From CAZVPF01 sp964628195 (GTDB lineage: Bacteria; Planctomycetota; Phycisphaerae; Sedimentisphaerales; Anaerohalosphaeraceae): 64,000 bases of DNA. This document shows positions 1 through 8,729 of this stretch, piece by piece; position 1 is the stretch's first letter, and the number at the start of each line of letters is the position of its first letter. The notes beneath the pieces are model-generated. The model saw nothing but the letters and a program-made list of their open reading frames with translations. It did no database searches and was not told the DNA's origin. Position numbers and translations under genes: made by a program. The DNA lies in the NCBI GenBank assembly GCA_964628195.1, contig CAZVPF010000010.1:1-64000 (forward strand), given 5' to 3'.

Positions 1-1
1 T

Positions 2-355
2 ATACTATCAAAATCTTACTTCTTTGCACGATTTTACTTGGGAAATACGGGATATCTTGATCCGAACCGCGGGGGGGCTATAAAAATAACTGGTGAAAAA
101 AACGGCAATACCTGCACTTATTGCGTCCGGGACAACGGGATAGGGATCGAAAAACAACACTGCGAAAAAATATTTGAGGTGTTCTACAGGCTAAACCCAA
201 CTGACTCTGTCGGCGGAGAGGGGCTCGGGTTGTCAATAGTTTCCCGGGCTGTTGACAGGCTAAACGGCACGGTGTACGTTGAATCAGAACCTAATTCCGG
301 GAGCAGGTTTTACATCTCGCTGCCGTCACATGATAATTCCCTCAGCAATGAATGA
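2..355 (+). CDS. Sensor histidine kinase, C-terminal ATPase part (partial)
   Basis: The reading frame is already open at the window edge and ends at TGA 353-355, so only the last ~117 residues of a two-component sensor kinase are visible. The HATPase_c fold is recognised from the G1 box DNGIGI, an F box (EKIFEVFYRL) and the G2 box GGEGLGLSIV, followed by the usual NGTVYVESEPNSGS strand-turn and a FYISLP ending. The N box normally found just upstream (NxxxNAxKY) is poorly matched here: the frame reads LGNTGYLDPNR. This could be divergence, an error near the edge, or a damaged gene. Its partner regulator is not in view. Confidence 0.75.
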   Translation: MLSKSYFFARFYLGNTGYLDPNRGGAIKITGEKNGNTCTYCVRDNGIGIEKQHCEKIFEVFYRLNPTDSVGGEGLGLSIVSRAVDRLNGTVYVESEPNSGSRFYISLPSHDNSLSNE

Positions 356-417
356 ATAAGCTTATTGGCCAAACCTGTGATAAATCCTGTTTAAGTCAAA
401 CCGGGTACAAGCTGTTT

Positions 418-918
418 TCACACTGCCGACATTTTTCCGCCTGATGCGATAGTGTACAGCCTTTTGTTTTTCTCGGTGTTCATGTGGCTTGCCACTACTT
501 TGCCGACGAACAGGATATGGTCGCCGGTTGTTATTTCGTTTTCGAGCGTGCACTCGAAGTTTGCGACTGCGTCGGTCAGCAGTACCGAGTCGATTTCCTT
601 CGCGGGCTCTGTTTTTGCCCCGGATTCCGCGAGTTTGTCTATGTCCCGGCCGCTTTTGGTGCCGAACATCATCGCTTCCTTGTCCATGTCGGAAGCAGGA
701 AAGACGAGGGTAAAGCATTTACTGCTGCGGATTGCATCGGCGGTGTGTCTTTTGGGCGCGACGGCTACGGCCATCATGGGCGGTGAGCCGGAGGTTATCA
801 TTGACCAGCCGGCTGTCATGGGATTGGCCATACCGTTGGCGTCTTTTGCTATTATTATAACTACCTGTTCGGGGTACTTGGTTTTGATCGCTTCTGTGTA
901 ATCGGTTTGTTTCTGCAT
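418..918 (-). CDS. Flavin reductase-like (FMN-binding split barrel) protein
   Basis: A 166-aa protein of the flavin reductase-like domain family (DIM6/NTAB type), which binds FMN and usually reduces it or uses it for redox chemistry in the cytoplasm. Supporting features are the N-terminal pattern NGMANPMTAGWSMITSGSPP, which resembles the flavin-contacting segment, and a later part (VANFECTLENEITTGDHIL, then VGKVVASH) that matches the dimer-forming strands of the family. Length fits single-domain members. It is convergent with the kinase fragment on the left and divergent from proC on the right. The substrate cannot be told. Confidence 0.8.
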   Translation of the reverse strand: MQKQTDYTEAIKTKYPEQVVIIIAKDANGMANPMTAGWSMITSGSPPMMAVAVAPKRHTADAIRSSKCFTLVFPASDMDKEAMMFGTKSGRDIDKLAESGAKTEPAKEIDSVLLTDAVANFECTLENEITTGDHILFVGKVVASHMNTEKNKRLYTIASGGKMSAV

Positions 919-1010
919 ATCGGGCTCCCGTTAAAATCCTGTGTTTGCCTTTTTTCGCGAAGGCGTTAAAATGATTATATATATAATAAGGACTCGAACA
1001 AGGGGAAAAA

Positions 1011-1820
1011 ATGGACAAGATCGGTTTTATCGGTGCCGGCAACATGGCAGAGGCCCTGGTGAGGGGCATTATAAACTCGGGCAAGGTAAAGAGCAGGGAT
1101 GTGTTTGTTACGGATATATCTGCGAAGCGGACGGAGTACATGGCAAAAGTTTACACTGTCAATATCGCGAAGGATGCGGCTGAGCTTTGCAGGTGCTGCG
1201 GGATAATTGTTCTTAGCGTTAAGCCCCAGAATATACAGGAGGTGCTGGGGGAGATAGCGGGCGAACTTGACAGGGATAAGACGCTTATCTCGATAGCAGC
1301 GGGGGTTACGACAGAGAAGATATCAGCGGTGGTCGGTCAGGAAGTGCCCCTTATTCGGGTTATGCCCAACACCCCTGCGCTGGTGGGCAAGGCGATGTCT
1401 GCGCTTTATACCCAAAACGCCTCGACAGAGGCTATACAGGACGCTGTTGAGCTGTTTTTCGCGGTTGGCAAGGCGATAACGGTCAATAGTGAAAGTCAGA
1501 TCGACGCGGTGACGGCGGTTAGCGGATCGGGGCCTGCGTATTTTTTCCTGCTTATGGAGGAGATGATAACCGCGGCGGTCAAGCTTGGTATCGAGCCGGA
1601 TAAGGCCAGGAAACTTGTGCTGCAGACGGCCGCCGGGGCCGCGGAGCTTGCGATAAGCGCCGACAAGGACGGGATCGGCCCCGAGCAGCTCAGGAAAAAT
1701 GTTACATCCCCGGGCGGCACGACGGAGGCTGCGCTTAATGTGTTCAAAAAACATGATTTCGCCGATATAATTTATAAGGCTATCGAAGCGGCGGATGAAA
1801 GAAGTAAGAATTTGTCCTGA
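1011..1820 (+). CDS. proC: Pyrroline-5-carboxylate reductase
   Basis: A 269-aa enzyme for the last step of proline synthesis, NAD(P)H-dependent reduction of 1-pyrroline-5-carboxylate. The N-terminus has the Rossmann motif IGFIGAGNMAEAL. The centre has VLSVKPQ and RVMPNTPALVG, and the C-terminal dimerisation domain shows AVSGSGPAYFF and the family signature VTSPGGTTEAAL near residue 230. Length is normal. ATG 1011 is preceded by an AAGGGG ribosome site. A TATAAT hexamer at 982-987 would place transcription start about 17 nt before the ATG, though no clear -35 is seen. It is followed after 51 nt by a secreted amidase on the same strand. Confidence 0.95.
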   Translation: MDKIGFIGAGNMAEALVRGIINSGKVKSRDVFVTDISAKRTEYMAKVYTVNIAKDAAELCRCCGIIVLSVKPQNIQEVLGEIAGELDRDKTLISIAAGVTTEKISAVVGQEVPLIRVMPNTPALVGKAMSALYTQNASTEAIQDAVELFFAVGKAITVNSESQIDAVTAVSGSGPAYFFLLMEEMITAAVKLGIEPDKARKLVLQTAAGAAELAISADKDGIGPEQLRKNVTSPGGTTEAALNVFKKHDFADIIYKAIEAADERSKNLS

Positions 1821-1871
1821 TAGGTTTTTGGAAATAAGACTAATTTAGATAACTTACACGGAGGTGTGTCT

Positions 1872-2633
1872 GTGAATTTAGTTAAACTGGCAGCGTTGGC
1901 AATAATGGTAACGGGGGTGTTGGTTTTGGCGGGCTGTTCGACCGGGGTTCAGGCGGGACAGCAGCCGGAGATAATGGGCAGGGTGGACCCATACGCGATA
2001 AAGCCTGCGCACAGGCAGCCGGGTTATGAACCGGCACCTGCGGTTGTGACACCTGCGGAGCTGACGCTTGCGGGAAAAACGATCATCGTGGACCCGGGGC
2101 ACGGGGGCAAGGACCCGGGAGCAGGGCATGTTGGGTTTTCAACAGTGCCGGAAAAGGAGATTGTGCTTGATATCGCGAAAAAACTTGCCAATCGGCTGGA
2201 AAGGGCGAATGCTAAAGTGATAATGACACGGTCGGATGATACGTTTATCGAGCTTGGCGACCGGGCCAAGGCTGCTGAGACTCATAAGGCCGATTTGCTT
2301 ATTTCCGTTCACGCCGATGCTGCGCCCGCCAACGACCAGGCAAAGGGGCCGACGGTGTATATGGCCAGGCAGGCGAGTTTCGAGAGCAAGCGTGCTGCCA
2401 GGGTTATCAATTCGGTTTTGCGTGATGAAGGTTTCGCGTCAAACGGCGTGCGGAAGGCGAATTTTAAGGTGCTGGTGGATCATTCACGGCCTTCGGTCCT
2501 GATAGAGTGCGGGTTTTTGACCAACAAAGTTGATGCGGCAAACCTCAATAAACCCGGCTACAGGACGCGGTTTGCTTATGCGCTGGGCAAAGCTGTGGTT
2601 AAGGCGATAGGGACAAGTTATGCGCAGAATTGA
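1872..2633 (+). CDS. N-acetylmuramoyl-L-alanine amidase, lipoprotein
   Basis: A zinc amidase (Amidase_3 family) that cuts the bond between the peptide stem and MurNAc in peptidoglycan. The N-terminus is a lipoprotein signal ending in a lipobox (VLAGC), so it probably acts in the periplasm attached to a membrane. Zinc ligands are visible as VDPGHGG, the Glu of EKEIVLD and the His of SVHADA; the catalytic Glu lies in LIECGFLTN. GTG 1872 is preferred because GGAGG at 1860-1864 lies 7 nt upstream; an in-frame GTG at 1866 is too close to it. About 253 aa. No SPOR or LysM domain is seen. Confidence 0.87.
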   Translation: MNLVKLAALAIMVTGVLVLAGCSTGVQAGQQPEIMGRVDPYAIKPAHRQPGYEPAPAVVTPAELTLAGKTIIVDPGHGGKDPGAGHVGFSTVPEKEIVLDIAKKLANRLERANAKVIMTRSDDTFIELGDRAKAAETHKADLLISVHADAAPANDQAKGPTVYMARQASFESKRAARVINSVLRDEGFASNGVRKANFKVLVDHSRPSVLIECGFLTNKVDAANLNKPGYRTRFAYALGKAVVKAIGTSYAQN

Positions 2634-2682
2634 CAATGGAGCATAGAAGATATTTCGCGGTCCATTTTATGGGCCAAAGTTG

Positions 2683-3786
2683 TCATTCGTTGGGGGCAGT
2701 TGTTATTTCGGTCACGAGGTCGGGGTAGATGATCTGCGTGTTGCCGTCTGGGAGGTTCCATGTCATCAGGGGGGTATTGATATCCTGGGTTCGGGCATTT
2801 TGCGTGTCGTATTGCGGCTCAAGGCCGAGGCTTTGCAGTTGTGAATATATAACGGACAGCATTTGTATGTCGACAGTCAATGCCGCGGCGAGTCCGGTCG
2901 CCGGTCCGTCTTCTCCGAGGTCGTTGAGAAATGTGCGGGTCTCAAAAGTCAGGGTCATTGGGTCCAGAGCGGTTGGCAGCAGGCCGCCCGATATATCCTG
3001 AAAGGCAGTAAGGCCCTTTACCACGGACCCTGCGGTGAGGGGGGGAAGTGCCGCCTCTGTGGTGAGGGTGAAATCTTCGGGGACCTGCGGGGCGAAAAAT
3101 GCGGGGCGAAGCGGCCGGTTCCATTCAAAGTCGGTAATCGTCATTGTGACAGTTTGCGCGGTCGGTGAGACCAGGTCTATCTCTATAAGCACTGGAAGGG
3201 CTGTCTGGTCGTCGACCCACAAACGGGTAAGGCTTTCGGGGAACATTGAGCCTGTTACAGCGGGGTTTGTTGTTTCAAGGCCGCGGACGTTTATGCCGTT
3301 TATTTGTGCCCTGCCGAGCGGCAGGGAATCGGCGGCAAGGACCTTATTGACGATAGAGACCGGCTGGGCGAGATCATCTTTGGTTTTTGACAGCATTTCC
3401 GGGCTGAGCGATAATTTGATGTACCTCAAAGTGTCGTAATTAATTGAATACTTTATGCCGGAGGAGAAATCCAGGACATCACGGCGGATAAGAGTGTCGG
3501 CGATATATGTGTCGGATGCGGTGCCGTAAACTGATGAGTGAGAGACAAAAGTTTCGCTGTTAATTGACTCGGCAGCGGCTGGGGTTCGGCAGCCGGGCGG
3601 GACAGGTGCAGTTATCTCAATGCGGTAAGTGCATGTTTCGACTGAGGACATTTCTTCCGAGGTTTGGGCCCAAAGCTGTGAAGCGGGATCGGCGGGACCG
3701 GTTATGAACCATATAAATAAAATGACCGCTGGGATAACTGATAACGATATCATTAACCTGAGTAACCGGCTGTTCATCAAGAACAC
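2683..3786 (-). CDS. Exported protein, LolA/RseB-like fold suspected
   Basis: A 367-aa protein with an N-terminal hydrophobic segment (LLRLMISLSVIPAVILFIWF) followed by a long, mostly beta-rich exported part. A segment near residues 180-215 (RLWVDDQTALPVLIEIDLVSP) resembles the LolA/RseB type of lipid- or lipoprotein-binding half barrel, in which such strands report a 'converted to' value. It could be a sigma-factor or lipoprotein-sorting accessory, but no neighbouring sigma or anti-sigma gene supports this. It is convergent with the amidase and transcribed away from marR. Function not assigned. Confidence 0.6.
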   Translation of the reverse strand: MFLMNSRLLRLMISLSVIPAVILFIWFITGPADPASQLWAQTSEEMSSVETCTYRIEITAPVPPGCRTPAAAESINSETFVSHSSVYGTASDTYIADTLIRRDVLDFSSGIKYSINYDTLRYIKLSLSPEMLSKTKDDLAQPVSIVNKVLAADSLPLGRAQINGINVRGLETTNPAVTGSMFPESLTRLWVDDQTALPVLIEIDLVSPTAQTVTMTITDFEWNRPLRPAFFAPQVPEDFTLTTEAALPPLTAGSVVKGLTAFQDISGGLLPTALDPMTLTFETRTFLNDLGEDGPATGLAAALTVDIQMLSVIYSQLQSLGLEPQYDTQNARTQDINTPLMTWNLPDGNTQIIYPDLVTEITTAPNE

Positions 3787-3918
3787 CTTAAAAGAGTCTA
3801 ATAATTATTTTTTTCAACCGAAAACATTTTAACTGTTATATGATTTTTTGCAAACATCAATATAAGCAAGGGTTAGGTAATTTTTTGCCCGCTAACAATA
3901 TTCTAACAAAAAAAGTGA

Positions 3919-3947
3919 TTGACAGGGTAGGTAAAAACCCTTAGTTT
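3919..3947 (+). promoter_or_regulatory. Possible promoter of the MarR gene
   Basis: TTGACA at 3919-3924, then 17 nt, then a weak -10 (TAGTTT). It lies about 25 nt before the AAGGAG ribosome site of the MarR gene. The -35 is a perfect match and the -10 is poor, which would suit a regulated or autoregulated promoter. Confidence 0.35.
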
Positions 3948-3970
3948 ACATATGTACAAAAGGAGAAAAA

Positions 3971-4444
3971 ATGTCTTTAAAAGATGAATTACACCTAAGG
4001 AAAGGGTTCAGTGTAGCCGAACATGAGGCTATTTTGAACATTTACTATACCGCGAGCATGATAAAGAAGCGGGCGACGCAATTTTTTGCTGCGCATGGAG
4101 TTACGGACGTTCAGTTCAATATGATGCTCTTGCTTTTTCACCAGAGTCCGCCGAGGGGCGGGCTTTCGCAGGTCGAGCTCAGTGAGATGATGCTCGTCAA
4201 CCGTGCGAATATAACATCGCTTGTTGACAGGATGGAAAAGGCCGGACTCGTCAGGCGAAAGGCCGACCCGGATGACAGGCGCTCTAATATTGTGATGCTC
4301 TCGGCGAAGGGCAGACGGATATTGCAGAAAGTGGACAAAGAGTATATCGCCGAGGTTAAGAGCATAATGAGTTCGCTGAAACAGAGCGATGTTCGGAAGC
4401 TGACTTCGATGCTTGAGAAGCTTCGGGAAAATATTTCTGAATAA
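3971..4444 (+). CDS. MarR-family transcriptional regulator
   Basis: A 157-aa winged-helix repressor or activator. The centre shows the family core: GGLSQVELSEMMLVNRANITSLVDRME (helix-turn-helix), followed by the wing AGLVRRKADPDDRRSNIVMLSAKG, where DPDDRR is the hallmark. Flanking helices form the dimer. Excellent AAAGGAG site 8 nt before ATG. Such proteins often sense small aromatic ligands or oxidants, but nothing in the adjacent genes (a secreted hypothetical protein and a sialidase-like lipoprotein, both on the other strand) identifies a target. Confidence 0.93.
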   Translation: MSLKDELHLRKGFSVAEHEAILNIYYTASMIKKRATQFFAAHGVTDVQFNMMLLLFHQSPPRGGLSQVELSEMMLVNRANITSLVDRMEKAGLVRRKADPDDRRSNIVMLSAKGRRILQKVDKEYIAEVKSIMSSLKQSDVRKLTSMLEKLRENISE

Positions 4445-4514
4445 ACAGATTACAGGTTTCAGGCTAAAACTATTTTCACCGGTTTAGTTTTTTTTGCTCT
4501 TTCGGAGAAGCGAT

Positions 4515-5774
4515 TCAGGGGGTTTCGAGCCATTTCTGGTTAAAGATCGAAGCGTAGATGCCGTGTGGCTTATCGAAGCCGGGTTTGTCGGTTGAGTTGC
4601 CGTAGTATGTACATAAGACCTCGTTGTTGTCAAGCTCAACTGCGACGGGATAGCCCATGTCCATATGGTCCTGGTCGAAATTTTTCAGGGTTTTCATTGT
4701 CGAAAAGTCCCACGTTCTGCACTGGTCGTAGCTTAGTATCGCGCGGACGCTGTATGGCGGGCGGCGGTGGCCGTATACCATGAGCACGGCGCCCGAGTCA
4801 AGCTGCAGCAGGTACGCGGGGTGGCCCCATATCCCGGTGTTGACAGGCTCGGACCATGTTTTGCCGCCGTCCGAGGATTCGGCCTGGTAGAGATAGTACC
4901 CGTACCCGTCGAAGCTTCTGCCGTTTCCATGTGCCTCGTCCGGGAGCACGTCCCTGAGCGAGCGGTGCCATTCGGCGCGGATCAATACGACGACTCTGCC
5001 GTCCGGGAATGTCAGTATGTTTGGTTCTGCCATTCCCCATGCATGGTTGTTTTCGATACGCGAGAGGTATTGCCAGTTTTTGCCGTCGGGCGTGCCCTTG
5101 AAAAAGGCCATTTCGAGCGTTGTGTAGTCTTCGGGCCATTTTTCGTTGAACTGTTTGCCTTCTATGAAGGGGTTTGGGATTTCCGGTTTGTATCCGTAAG
5201 CGGCGGCCAGAAGTGAGCCGTCCGAGGTTCTCCTGATATCCCACAGGTAATTAGACTTTAGAAAATCAGACTGGGGGATTGGGTATTCACAAAGCGGGGC
5301 GGCATTGATTGTTTCGTGGTAAATTTTTGCGTTGTTCGGGTAGCATTTTTTTGTGCCGGGTATGTAGCGGTACACAGCGTCGAGCAGGCGGCCGTCTTCG
5401 AGGGCGACCAGGGCGCGGGTTGCGTCCCGGACATTTTCCAGGGCCGGCGGCTGGTCGGTGTGCGTCCATATTTCGCCGCCGTCGGTTGAGATTGAGTAGC
5501 GATATTCGAGCAGGGGCTGATAGTGAGCATGCAGCTCTTGAGCCTGGAGCTTTTCGATGTTCTGGATGGAGTAGTAAACGATTATTTCGCCCCTGGTTTT
5601 GACTATCTTGGGGAAACTCGCGTAATACTCAACGTCGTCGTAGAGGGTGAAGTTTTTGAAATAAGGCTCGTTCGAGAGGGCTTTGCCTGCCTTGCTCTTT
5701 TGCCGGGGCGCACAGGCCGTGAGCGATAAAACGAGAATAAAAAGTATGCTTGTTCTGGTTAATACTGTCTTCAT
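4515..5774 (-). CDS. Sialidase-like (BNR/Asp-box) lipoprotein
   Basis: A 419-aa secreted protein with a lipobox (LSLTAC at the end of the signal). Asp-box repeats (S-x-D-x-G-x-x-W) are clear: SISTDGGEIW near residue 95 and ESSDGGKTW near 305, with a degenerate copy YDQCRTWDF later. This supports a six-bladed beta-propeller of the sialidase superfamily. Many marine and gut planctomycete and Bacteroidota relatives act on glycans, but BNR propellers also occur in non-sialidases, and I do not see a confident arginine triad. It stands alone with no glycan operon around it. Confidence 0.78.
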   Translation of the reverse strand: MKTVLTRTSILFILVLSLTACAPRQKSKAGKALSNEPYFKNFTLYDDVEYYASFPKIVKTRGEIIVYYSIQNIEKLQAQELHAHYQPLLEYRYSISTDGGEIWTHTDQPPALENVRDATRALVALEDGRLLDAVYRYIPGTKKCYPNNAKIYHETINAAPLCEYPIPQSDFLKSNYLWDIRRTSDGSLLAAAYGYKPEIPNPFIEGKQFNEKWPEDYTTLEMAFFKGTPDGKNWQYLSRIENNHAWGMAEPNILTFPDGRVVVLIRAEWHRSLRDVLPDEAHGNGRSFDGYGYYLYQAESSDGGKTWSEPVNTGIWGHPAYLLQLDSGAVLMVYGHRRPPYSVRAILSYDQCRTWDFSTMKTLKNFDQDHMDMGYPVAVELDNNEVLCTYYGNSTDKPGFDKPHGIYASIFNQKWLETP

Positions 5775-5894
5775 GGTTAAAACCTTTTAGCTTTTTCAGT
5801 AAGGTTGAAGATGGATAAAATCTTTTATCCGATTCTAACAGACTTATAGAGTCAATATAGCGTTACTTGATAAATTTACAAGTGATTTCCCTGA

Positions 5895-5923
5895 ATAAAA
5901 AAAGGCCCGGTTTTCGGGCCTTT
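5895..5923 (-). terminator. Intrinsic terminator for the phosphofructokinase gene
   Basis: Nine base pairs (AAAGGCCCG 5901-5909 with CGGGCCTTT 5915-5923) around a 5-nt loop. On the minus strand the stem runs into a U-rich tract (complement of 5895-5903). It sits about 45 nt after the stop of the minus-strand gene. Confidence 0.85.
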
Positions 5924-5966
5924 GGTTTTAATATATTTCTTCGCGGGCTTAACCCGCCTTTGGTTA

Positions 5967-7163
5967 TTACACTCTGGCAAGTGAACCGAGCCATTCTGTT
6001 TTGGGCAGTTTGCCGACCAGCGGCGTTGCGTATTTAATGAACGCTTCGGTCACTCCGTTTCCTTCGGCGTTGATGTACTCGTCGGGCATATGCTTGGTGT
6101 GCTCGGCGACGTCGGAAAGGTTTGAGCGGAAATACTCGATGCCGTACTTGTCGCCTTCACCGGTGCGCTTCATGGAAACCGAGCCGTTGTCTTCGTTCTT
6201 CGAGAGTTTTACCGCTTCCCTGCCGCACTGTCTTGCCTCTTCGGCGTCGACCTCGGACTGGCAGTTGGGGAAGCTTCGCTGAAGGTATCCGAAAGTGTCT
6301 GCGCGGACGCGTTTGACCTTTAGCTCCTGCTTGACCTTTCCGGCGAGGTAATCAGCCAGTGCGCCTGTGCCTGAAAGCTGGATATTTCCATGTGCGTCGA
6401 ACTCGGCGGTTTCGGCCAGCTTTGCGGCCCAGGTTTTACCGTCGGTGTCGGATATGCCTTCGCTTACGGCGACAACGCATCTGCCTATCTTCTTATAAAC
6501 TGCCTCGATCTGCGAGAGGATATCCTCGAGGCTGACCGGCCTTTCGGGCAGGTAGATCAAATGCGGGCCGTCGTCGTCGCGCTGTTTGCCAAGTGCCGAC
6601 GCGGCCGTAAGGAAACCGGCGTGTCGGCCCATGATGATATCTATCTTGATTCCGGGGATTGCGCGGTTGTCGAGATCGTCGCCCATAAGGGCCTGCGAGA
6701 CGAACTTAGCCGCCGAGCCGAAGCCGGGGCAGTGGTCGGTTACGCGCAGATCGTTGTCGATTGTCTTGGGCACGTGAAAGGCCTTGAGATCGAAGCCTGC
6801 GTCTTCGGCAACTTCGTTGACGATCTTGCAGGTGTTGGCTGAGTCGTTTCCACCGATGTAGTAGAAGTAGCGGATATCCTTTTTCTTGAGGATCTCAAAA
6901 ATTCTCTGACAGTATTCGTGGTCGGGCTTGTCCCTGCTTGAGCCCAGCGCCGACGAAGGGCTGGCCGAGAGCAGTTCGAGCCTGTTGAGCGGCAGGTCGC
7001 TGAGGTCGACGAGCTGCTCGTCGACGATTCCGCGGACCGCGTGGACCGCGCCGAAGAGCCTGTCGATGTCTTTGTGCCTCGCGGATTCCTCGATAACACC
7101 CGCCAGCGAGGCGTTGATAACGGCTGTGGGCCCGCCGGATTGTGAAACTATCGCATTTGCCAT
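5967..7163 (-). CDS. 6-phosphofructokinase, probably PPi-dependent
   Basis: A 398-aa enzyme phosphorylating fructose 6-phosphate. The start SQSGGPTAVINASL is the phosphate-donor loop. The donor-discriminating site reads GGNDSANT, and the segment PKTIDNDL carries the Lys that, in the PFK family, marks pyrophosphate use instead of the Gly of ATP enzymes. IDIIMGRHAGFL is the substrate-binding MGR motif. The first acidic residue of the usual GGDD is Asn here. Length fits PPi-PFKs. Pyruvate kinase lies just upstream on the same strand, and gap and pgk follow addB, so this is a glycolysis neighbourhood. PPi-PFK would make the step reversible. Confidence 0.85.
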   Translation of the reverse strand: MANAIVSQSGGPTAVINASLAGVIEESARHKDIDRLFGAVHAVRGIVDEQLVDLSDLPLNRLELLSASPSSALGSSRDKPDHEYCQRIFEILKKKDIRYFYYIGGNDSANTCKIVNEVAEDAGFDLKAFHVPKTIDNDLRVTDHCPGFGSAAKFVSQALMGDDLDNRAIPGIKIDIIMGRHAGFLTAASALGKQRDDDGPHLIYLPERPVSLEDILSQIEAVYKKIGRCVVAVSEGISDTDGKTWAAKLAETAEFDAHGNIQLSGTGALADYLAGKVKQELKVKRVRADTFGYLQRSFPNCQSEVDAEEARQCGREAVKLSKNEDNGSVSMKRTGEGDKYGIEYFRSNLSDVAEHTKHMPDEYINAEGNGVTEAFIKYATPLVGKLPKTEWLGSLARV

Positions 7164-7290
7164 TTGATAACCTTTCCAGAATTCGAGTATGAATTTACCT
7201 TTTTACGGACGGGCGATTATACACAACCGCCGGGTAATTACAAGGTTTTTTCGCCGGCGTCTTCGGGACGGCCCCGGACGGTGCGCAACT

Positions 7291-8709
7291 CTAAACCTGG
7301 CAAACAGTTATTGAGCTTACCGGCCCCTGGCCCTGCAGGGGTCTGCCTGCGACGAGGATTATGCGTTCGCCTTTTTGGGCAAGGTTCTGCGAGAGTATCA
7401 ACTGCCGGGCTGTTTGAGAGAATTGTTCCAGGCTCTCCGGGACGGGCTTATGAAACGGCAGCACGCCGTAGTTGAGATTCAGCCTGCGGCAGACGCTTTC
7501 GCTGTCGGTGACGGCCACTACGGGCACCGGCAGCCGGGAGTTGCTCAGGTAGCGAATGGTCCAGCCGGAATGAGACCAGGCAGCTACGAGCCTGGCGGCA
7601 GTGGTGTCGACGAGGTCGGCGACTGCGCCTGCAAGGGCCGAGCTTATGTCGGTTCCCTCCGGTAAGGCGGCGGCATGGGGATGGGCCATGCCTGCAGAAT
7701 CGATGCAGCTTTCGGTTTTTGCGGCCACGCGTTCGATGTACCGAACCGCCTGGACGGGGAACTGGCCTATTGCTGTTTCGCCGGAGAGCATTACCGCGTC
7801 TGCCTGGTCGAATATAGCGTTGGCTGCGTCGGATACCTCTGCGCGTGTCGGCACGGGCTTTTCGATCATGCTTTCGAGCATTTGCGTGGCGACAATGCAC
7901 AGCCTTGCTTTTTCCCGGCATATCCGCAGAATTCGCTTCTGTATTACAGGCACCTCGGCAAGGTCCATCTCTACGCCCATGTCACCGCGGGCCACGAGCA
8001 CGCCGTCGCTTGCGTCGATTATGCTTTCGATATTTTCTACGGCTTGTGGTTTTTCTATCTTGGCGATTACGGCGATGTCGCTTTGTCGGGCTTCGAGTCG
8101 CTGTTTCAGTTCGGTAATATCGGCTGCCCGGCGTACAAAACTGACAGCGAGGAAATCGAGGCGGTTGTCGATCGCCCAGTCCACGCATTTCCAGTCACGT
8201 TCGGTTATCGTCGGCAGCGTGATGTCTGTATCGGGCAAATTCAGGCCCTTTTGACTTCGCATGTATCCGCCCCGGACGACTTTGCAGGCTATGTGGTCGT
8301 CTGCTCGGTCGAGGACCTCAAGCTCGATATTGCCGTCGTCTATCAGCACCCGCTGGCCGATCCAGACATCGCTTACTATCCTTTCGTAGCTGCAGCCGAA
8401 ACTCTCGGCGGTGCCTTCGCGGTCGTCGCCGTATATTTTTACGGTAGAACCTTCGTCAAGCACAGCCCCGCCTTCGTAAATTTTGGAGACCCGAATTTTC
8501 GGCCCGGCAAGGTCGCCGAGCGTCGCGATGCGGTTAAAGCAGTCCCTGCCGGCGGTTTTGAGATTTGTCAGCATCTGGTGGTGCTCTTCAAGGGTTCCGT
8601 GCGAGAAGTTCAGCCGGAACACGTCAACTCCGCCGTTTATCAGGGTTGAGATAGTTTGCTCGGATGAACTGGCCGGGCCGAGCGTTGAGATTATTTTTGT
8701 CTTTATCAT
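7291..8709 (-). CDS. pyk: Pyruvate kinase
   Basis: A 472-aa enzyme converting phosphoenolpyruvate and ADP to pyruvate and ATP. The motifs appear in order: IKTKIISTLGPASS at the N-terminus, FRLNFSHGT (residues ~33-40), the active-site Lys in IAKIEKPQAVENI near residue 215, VARGDMGVEM and VATQMLESM. The C-terminal regulatory domain is present. It is 20 nt downstream of addA and 127 nt upstream of the phosphofructokinase gene on the same strand, so co-transcription from addB onward is possible. Confidence 0.95.
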   Translation of the reverse strand: MIKTKIISTLGPASSSEQTISTLINGGVDVFRLNFSHGTLEEHHQMLTNLKTAGRDCFNRIATLGDLAGPKIRVSKIYEGGAVLDEGSTVKIYGDDREGTAESFGCSYERIVSDVWIGQRVLIDDGNIELEVLDRADDHIACKVVRGGYMRSQKGLNLPDTDITLPTITERDWKCVDWAIDNRLDFLAVSFVRRAADITELKQRLEARQSDIAVIAKIEKPQAVENIESIIDASDGVLVARGDMGVEMDLAEVPVIQKRILRICREKARLCIVATQMLESMIEKPVPTRAEVSDAANAIFDQADAVMLSGETAIGQFPVQAVRYIERVAAKTESCIDSAGMAHPHAAALPEGTDISSALAGAVADLVDTTAARLVAAWSHSGWTIRYLSNSRLPVPVVAVTDSESVCRRLNLNYGVLPFHKPVPESLEQFSQTARQLILSQNLAQKGERIILVAGRPLQGQGPVSSITVCQV

Positions 8710-8729
8710 TTTAAGTCTCGCTTAGGTTT

